Source of the DNA: Actinomyces sp.
GTDB lineage: Bacteria; Actinomycetota; Actinomycetes; Actinomycetales; Actinomycetaceae
Assembly: GCF_030530635.1 (NCBI RefSeq)
Contig: NZ_JAUMUL010000075.1
Coordinates: 1 to 16,172 of the forward strand
Reading direction: 5' to 3'
DNA length: 16,172 nucleotides
Of the stretch, positions 13,101-16,172 are shown piece after piece; within the stretch, counting starts at the first letter, position 1, and each line of letters starts with the position of its first letter. The position numbers were made by a program, and so were the translations under genes. Below the pieces are notes generated by a model that ran no database searches, had not been told where the DNA came from, and saw only the letters and a list, made by a program, of their open reading frames with translations.

Positions 13101-15367
13101 TCCCGCACGCCGAGCGCCGCGCCCAGCTGCTGTCCCTGGATCCCGACGCCGTGGCCGAGCTCGTGGGCGACGGCGGCATCGCCGACCTGCTGGATAAGGA
13201 TGTCATGGCGCAGGTCGAATCTGAGCTGCAGCACCTGGCGCCTGGGCGGCGAGCGCGGGCCGACGCCGAGGGGCTGGCCGACCTGCTGCGTGAACTTGGC
13301 CCGCTGTCGGTGGGGGAGTTGGCCGCTCGCTGCCGGGGCGACGACGCCGCCGGCATAAGCGCCGGGCTCACGGAACTGGAACGGGCGCGGCGCGCCTTCC
13401 CCGTGCGCGTGGGCGGACGCGAGTGCTGGGCGCGCGCGGAGGACGCGGCCGCCCTGCGCGACGCTCTCGGGGCCCAGGTGCCCGACTGGGCGGTGCGGCC
13501 CGTTGCCGACGCGCCCCGTGGGCCGCTGGCCGACCTGGTGCTGCGCCACGCCCGCACCCACGCTGAGGTGACCGCCGAGGCGGTGGCCGGGGCCTTCGGC
13601 TTGGGCGCGTCCGTGGCCGCGGACGCGCTGAAGGTGCTGGCCGATGAGGGCGCGCTCATGCGTCTGAGCGGCGGCGCGCAGGTCCGCTGGATGGCACCCG
13701 AGGTGTTCACCCGGGTACGCAACCGCTCCCTGGCCAGGGCGCGGGCCGCCGTCGAGCCGGTGCCGCCCGCGGCCCTGCAGTGGCTCGTGCTGGAGCGCGC
13801 CGGTATCACTGCGCGTGTGGAGGAGGCGGATGCCGTATCAGCGGCGGCGGGTTCGCCGGGAGCGCAGGGTTCGCCCGGAGCGCCTGGCGCCGGCAGCGGC
13901 AGTGGCGCGTTCGGCGTCGGCGTCGCGCCCGGACTCGGCGTGGAGGCGCTCGCGGAGGTCATCGCCGCCCTGGAAGGCGTGTGGCTGCCCGCCGGGCTCT
14001 GGGAATCCGTGGTTTTCCCGGCGCGCGTGGCCGACTACCGCCCTGCCATGCTCGACGACCTCATCGGCTCCGGGGAGGTGATCTGGGTCTGCCGGATACC
14101 GGGCGGGGTCACGGTGGGCGAGATCGCCTTCTTCCCCTCCGACTCGCCGCTGGCGCCCGTCGCCGGAGCGCCCGTCGGTGCGGGCGAGTACGACGCGGAG
14201 GAACAGTGGGCGCTGGCGGGCTCCGGGCAGCTGACCGCCGACTCCTTCGCACCGGTGCGGGCACTCCTCCGGCCGCGGCCATTGGCCGCGCCGCCGCGGC
14301 GTGTTCGCAGTCGCCGCACCCGCCGCTACGGCGGCTACCGCACGGGTTATCTCACCGGACGCACCCGCCCGGCCGGATCTGCCGGGGCGGCGCAATCGAC
14401 GTCGTCCGCGTCGGGGCCGCTGCCGCCCCCGGACGCTCTACGGCCCTCATCTGCCTTGACGGCCGGTGGGCTCTCCGCCGGCGACAGCCAGACCGCGGCC
14501 CACAACCCGGCGCTCGCCGCCGCGCTTGCGACCGCCTCCTGGCGCCGGCTCACTCCGCAGCAGGTTACGGCCGAGGAGCAGGCCGTGGCCGACGTCGAGT
14601 CCCTGCTCGACCGCTACGGCGTCGTCAGCCGGGACGTGGCGCTTGCCGCCGGTATCCCGGGTGGCATCACCCCGCTGCTGCCGGTGCTGCGACGCATGGA
14701 GGACACCGGCGTCGTGCTGCGCGGCGCCTTCGTCGCCGGGCTCGGGCCGAGTCAGTTCGCCGGCCGGGAGACCGTCGACCGGTTGCGTGCCCTGGCTGGG
14801 CGGGACGGCGGGGCCGACGGCGCGGCCGCGGGCACGCCAACCGCCGCACGGGTCACGCCGTCGGACGAGCCCGCGGCCGGGTGGGCGCCGGAGCAGTCGT
14901 CCGCCTCCCGTCCCGAATCGGTGGTGGTGCTGGATCTGAAGGACCCCGCTTGCCTCATGGGCGGCGTCGTCCCCTGGCCCGAGCCGGCGCTGCCGCCCGA
15001 CTTGGCCGCGCGGGCCGCGGATGCCGTAGGCGCCTCAGAGGCGGGCGAGTTGCCGCGCCCGGCGGCGCGGCAGGGCACGCGCGTCGTCCTGATCGGCGGG
15101 CGGCCGGTGCTGTATGCCGCCGAACGGCTGCGCGCCCTCACCTGCTACACCACGATCCGGGCGGAACTGGAACGGGCGCTGGCCGCCGTCGTCGCCGCCG
15201 AGACTCGCGCCGCGCTGCGGGAGACCCCGCGTACCGGCAAGCGCGTGGTGGAGGCCCTCAACGGCGTCTCCGCCCTGGACCCGGTGGTTGGCGACCTGCT
15301 GGCGACGGCCGGGCTGGTGCGTGACCCGCGCGGTATGCGTGTGCGCATCGATCCCTACCGGAGCTGA
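10169..15367 (+). CDS. lhr: Lhr-family ATP-dependent DNA helicase (long form)
   Basis: The longest frame gives 1732 residues. Superfamily 2 motifs are clear: Q-motif region PTPVQRRAW (35-43), Walker A APTGSGKT (56-63), DEIH (206-209), SATV (241-244) and motif VI QRVGRAEHR (495-503). After the RecA-like domains come the Lhr-core winged-helix and further C-terminal modules. Lhr is a 3'-5' ssDNA translocase/helicase linked to DNA repair. It is longer than the roughly 1500 residues I recall for mycobacterial Lhr, owing to several low-complexity Ala/Gly/Pro inserts (for example about 1225-1255 and 1380-1460) that look like surface linkers. Coordinates are for the longest frame; ATG 10199 is a favoured alternative because of the -10-like TATCCT before it. 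The gene is intact. Confidence 0.95.
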   Translation: MSEAAPILAPMPPTLPAAFAPATRAWFDAAFPTGPTPVQRRAWEAIGRGENALVIAPTGSGKTLAAFLSAIDHLSRPVAQVARGGEPAPVGVAPAGAAPADRRRTLQPRGRGARVLYISPLKALGADVERNLRRPLAGITAAAAELGVPAAPIAVGMRTGDTTPAERRRLRTSPPDILITTPESLYLMLTSAVRETLRTVETVIVDEIHSFAGQKRGTHLALSLERLDDLLPRPAQRIGLSATVRPPEEIARFLGGPHPVRIIADDAAHATPDVTVAVPVTDMARVPATLDRHERAMRGAHGRGGPDGRTGIGRGPGGGVRAESGAPARMTASIWPHIEHALLQQVLTHRTTLIFVNSRGVCERLTAHLNEAYAAHLAELGAASAPAAARAGDQTAAAGPVDPPPSIPEPVRHHESWEMGASQHTQPLPADAPVIAKAHHGSVSKEQRRLVEEELKSGELRCVVATASLELGIDMGSIDLVLQVAPPPSVAAGLQRVGRAEHRVGGRPRGVIYPIERTQLVDAVVAAEGMRNGSIEHTALVSNALDVLAQQTVAAVAVEDRTVDDWYATVTRAAPYRDLPRTAFDSVLELLAGGYASADLSDFSPRIIWDRSTGALAARPNAQRLAVAASGTIPDRGMFPVMLPEGDAAAGRRRVGELDEEMVNESSVGEVITLGTASWRIREIGADRVVVDPAPGRSARLPFWRGEGTGRPAATGAAKGAFLRQAAAALGDGGFGDPPQPELTDRLHRAGMDAGAQANLVALLREQRAATGVVPSDVDLVLERCRDEADNWRLILHSPLGRRVHEPWAMAIKERARRMLGIDPQIVTADDGMVLLTPPSERPPGAELFTFDPAELEQLVRTRVDQTAVFAARFRECAARALLIPSARPGRRTPLWLQRLKAGQLQEASRQFARFPVLVEAARECLQDVWDLPALRALMERVTAGDARVVEAVTQVPSPFAGPLLFGYTSTFLYQYDLPHAERRAQLLSLDPDAVAELVGDGGIADLLDKDVMAQVESELQHLAPGRRARADAEGLADLLRELGPLSVGELAARCRGDDAAGISAGLTELERARRAFPVRVGGRECWARAEDAAALRDALGAQVPDWAVRPVADAPRGPLADLVLRHARTHAEVTAEAVAGAFGLGASVAADALKVLADEGALMRLSGGAQVRWMAPEVFTRVRNRSLARARAAVEPVPPAALQWLVLERAGITARVEEADAVSAAAGSPGAQGSPGAPGAGSGSGAFGVGVAPGLGVEALAEVIAALEGVWLPAGLWESVVFPARVADYRPAMLDDLIGSGEVIWVCRIPGGVTVGEIAFFPSDSPLAPVAGAPVGAGEYDAEEQWALAGSGQLTADSFAPVRALLRPRPLAAPPRRVRSRRTRRYGGYRTGYLTGRTRPAGSAGAAQSTSSASGPLPPPDALRPSSALTAGGLSAGDSQTAAHNPALAAALATASWRRLTPQQVTAEEQAVADVESLLDRYGVVSRDVALAAGIPGGITPLLPVLRRMEDTGVVLRGAFVAGLGPSQFAGRETVDRLRALAGRDGGADGAAAGTPTAARVTPSDEPAAGWAPEQSSASRPESVVVLDLKDPACLMGGVVPWPEPALPPDLAARAADAVGASEAGELPRPAARQGTRVVLIGGRPVLYAAERLRALTCYTTIRAELERALAAVVAAETRAALRETPRTGKRVVEALNGVSALDPVVGDLLATAGLVRDPRGMRVRIDPYRS
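10186..10191 (+). promoter_or_regulatory. -10-like hexamer upstream of an internal lhr ATG
   Basis: TATCCT stands 7 nt before ATG 10199, mirroring TAGCCT before rarA and the uvrA2-type gene. If used, lhr would start at 10199 on a leaderless mRNA, 10 codons inside the longest frame. A TGATTA at 10163-10168, with 17-nt spacing, is a poor -35 candidate. Confidence 0.4.
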
Positions 15368-15370
15368 GCC

Positions 15371-15571
15371 GTGCCCGACCCGCACTCGTTGACCGGGACC
15401 CTGTTCGACTCGCCCGTCCCGCCGGGAACCAGTTGGCCGGAGGACCCCGCTGACGCCAACACCCCCGTGGCCCGCCACCCTGCCGAGGTGCGGCGCCTGG
15501 CCGTCGACGCGGACCCCGCCGACATGCTCGATGCCATCCTGGCCGCCGCCAAGGAGGCGGCCGGCCTGTAG
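15371..15571 (+). CDS. Small hypothetical protein directly after lhr
   Basis: This 66-residue frame has a GTG start 3 nt after the lhr stop, so it would be translationally coupled. It contains GTLFDSPVPPGTSWPEDPAD and NTPVARHPAEVRRLAVDADP, then a short helix. From memory, the first part resembles the N-terminal extension of some actinobacterial uracil-DNA glycosylase family proteins, but the catalytic domain with its CxxC iron-sulfur motif is absent and no other frame continues it. It may be the stump of such a gene or a genuine small protein. Codon use matches lhr. Confidence 0.45.
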   Translation: MPDPHSLTGTLFDSPVPPGTSWPEDPADANTPVARHPAEVRRLAVDADPADMLDAILAAAKEAAGL

Positions 15572-15611
15572 CGGCTGCGGGCGTGCGCCGACGCCGGAGA
15601 ACTCACTACTG

Positions 15612-15688
15612 CGCCACTTCGCCGTTGGGTACGCCGGTTAGGGGTTTGCTGTACACCTCAGAGGCCTTCAGTAGACCCCGAAGTGGCG
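15612..15688. repeat. 10-bp inverted repeat, 57 nt apart
   Basis: CGCCACTTCG (15612-15621) and CGAAGTGGCG (15679-15688) are exact complements. Adding the flanking bases gives 13 of 15 matching positions. The right arm lies inside the 20-bp-period array, so the left arm may be an inverted stray copy of that unit. Confidence 0.5.
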
Positions 15689-15720
15689 TAGCAGACCCCG
15701 AACAGGCGTGGTAGACGGCG
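15651..15720. repeat. Tandem array, about three degenerate copies of a 20-bp unit
   Basis: GTAGACCCCGAAGTGGCGTA (15671-15690) is followed by GCAGACCCCGAACAGGCGTG (15691-15710) and a partial copy GTAGACGGCG (15711-15720). A weaker copy, GTACACCTCAGAGG, precedes them at 15651. The copies are not protein-coding as far as I can see. The period equals that of the array at 1021-1140, although the unit sequence differs. Confidence 0.6.
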
Positions 15721-15785
15721 CCGGTCCGGGGGGAGAGAGAATGACTCGATGCGACTCCCTGATCCTCGTTTGGAGGCGGCGACCG

Positions 15786-15935
15786 ATGATTGAGACGAGT
15801 GCCGACGCCCTCCACCATCCGAAGGTGGTTGCCGCTACGGAGGAGAACCTTCGACGCGCGGCCCGGGTGGTGTTGGCCGGGGGCGTTATCGTGGCACCCT
15901 CGGACACGAATCTGGCGCTGACGCTCGACGCCTGG
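15786..15935 (+). pseudogene. Truncated start of a Sua5/YrdC/YciO-family gene
   Basis: GGAGG at 15772-15776 leads to ATG 15786 with 9-nt spacing. The protein has about 50 meaningful residues, including RAARVVLAGGVIVAPSDTNL and ALTLDAW. An AGGV..PSDTN..LTLDPW pattern opens a subgroup of Sua5/YrdC-like (threonylcarbamoyl-AMP synthase fold) proteins; canonical members read GG.V..PTDT.YGL. After the Trp at 15933-15935 the similarity stops and the frame runs on through repeat DNA to 16148. The break looks like a deletion or the edge of an insertion. The family call rests on a short N-terminal motif. Confidence 0.5.
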
Positions 15936-16172
15936 AGGGTTATTCATGGGGGCACCACCGGGGGTGTCATGAGCACGCGTTGGCGCCACAGACACGCGTT
16001 TTGGACATATGCATGTGTTAAACACCTGCAAACCTCCAAAAACACGTGCACTCGAACCGAACTCGTGTCTGCGAGACCAACACGTGTACTCGGGCCGAAG
16101 TCGTGTGCTCGGGCCCCTGGGGCGGGGCCGCCGCGTCGACGGGCATGAGGCCGACGGGGCTGACACTTCGAA
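15936..16172. other. Decayed non-coding region holding a tandem array
   Basis: Past the truncated gene the sequence drops in GC (for example ACATATGCATGTGTTAAACA near 16004-16023) and consists mostly of the repeat array. After 16116 nothing recognisable remains up to the window end. Open frames on both strands here show no domain. Confidence 0.5.
15972..16116. repeat. Tandem array with 19-bp period
   Basis: Four clear units lie at 16041-16059, 16060-16078, 16079-16097 and 16098-16116: AACACGTGCACTCGAACCG, AACTCGTGTCTGCGAGACC, AACACGTGTACTCGGGCCG and AAGTCGTGTGCTCGGGCCC. Odd and even units resemble each other more (38-bp higher-order period). Upstream, CACGCGTT occurs at 15974 and 15993, also 19 bp apart, so older degenerate copies probably extend back to 15972. 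The 9-mer CTCGGGCCG is shared with the array at 1021-1140. Confidence 0.7.

Noticed and set aside
11306..13561. A 751-codon open frame antisense to lhr
   Set aside because: It is Gly/His/Gln/Arg-rich with no domain. It is the expected antisense shadow of a GC-rich gene whose sense strand has clear helicase motifs.
13780..15324. A 514-codon sense-strand frame overlapping the 3' part of lhr
   Set aside because: Its composition is Arg/Gly/Ala low complexity typical of a +1 shadow frame in high-GC DNA; the lhr frame continues unbroken through it.
15963..15973. TGTCATGAG as a second copy of the IS tip sequence
   Set aside because: It matches only about eight bases of the tip at 961-978 and lacks the flanking bases, so the similarity is probably chance.
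16041..16116. CRISPR array
   Set aside because: Units are contiguous 19-bp degenerate repeats with no unique spacers and there are no cas genes; the same applies to 1021-1140 and 15651-15720.
15606..16166. A 186-codon minus-strand frame at the window end
   Set aside because: It covers two repeat arrays and the antisense of the truncated Sua5/YrdC-like gene; no domain, low-complexity composition.

Overview
The window is high-GC DNA with strongly GC-biased third codon positions and promoter-proximal starts that look leaderless. Its Lhr-type helicase, UvrA2 paralogue, SPFH plus ribbon-helix-helix pair and VapBC module are all typical of Actinobacteria. My best guess from memory of similar proteins is Actinomyces or a close relative (Actinomycetaceae). 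No rRNA or tRNA gene and no CRISPR array was found.

Layout, left to right. (1) 1-978: one end of an IS481-type insertion sequence on the minus strand, cut by the window edge. Its transposase carries two frameshifts. (2) 979-1300: a non-coding strip with a stem-loop and a six-copy, 20-bp-period tandem array. (3) 1301-2162 (minus): an HTH-nucleotidyltransferase (MntA-like) gene, apparently intact, followed by a HEPN (HepT-like) toxin gene broken by two frameshifts and a nonsense codon. (4) 2246-3667 (minus): rarA. (5) 3668-4079: a divergent regulatory region leading to an SPFH/band-7 membrane protein gene (4080-5039) and a co-oriented small ribbon-helix-helix (RHH) protein with a basic RGRGRPRK tail (5070-5336). 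(6) 5467-6172: a vapBC-type module with an inverted-repeat operator overlapping the vapB start. (7) 6215-9418 (minus): a UvrA2-type ABC protein and, 6 nt downstream, a conserved-looking 184-aa protein of unknown function. (8) 9492-10062: a second HTH-nucleotidyltransferase gene, followed by what looks like only the two ends of a HEPN gene. (9) 10169-15367: a very large Lhr helicase, then a 66-aa GTG-start ORF. (10) 15572-16172: a decayed intergenic region with two more arrays of about 20-bp period and a truncated start of a Sua5/YrdC-like gene.

Functionally, the backbone is DNA maintenance: rarA (stalled forks), uvrA2 (damage sensing or drug tolerance) and lhr (repair helicase). All three share a TANCCT -10-like hexamer 6-7 nt before an ATG, which suggests leaderless transcription. 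Around them lie toxin-antitoxin modules in different states: one apparently intact (vapBC) and two MNT/HEPN pairs in which the nucleotidyltransferase survives while the HEPN toxin is destroyed.

The most notable signals are the two independent orphan MntA-like genes, the three degenerate tandem arrays of 19-20 bp period, and the SPFH-RHH operon with its direct-repeat promoter element.
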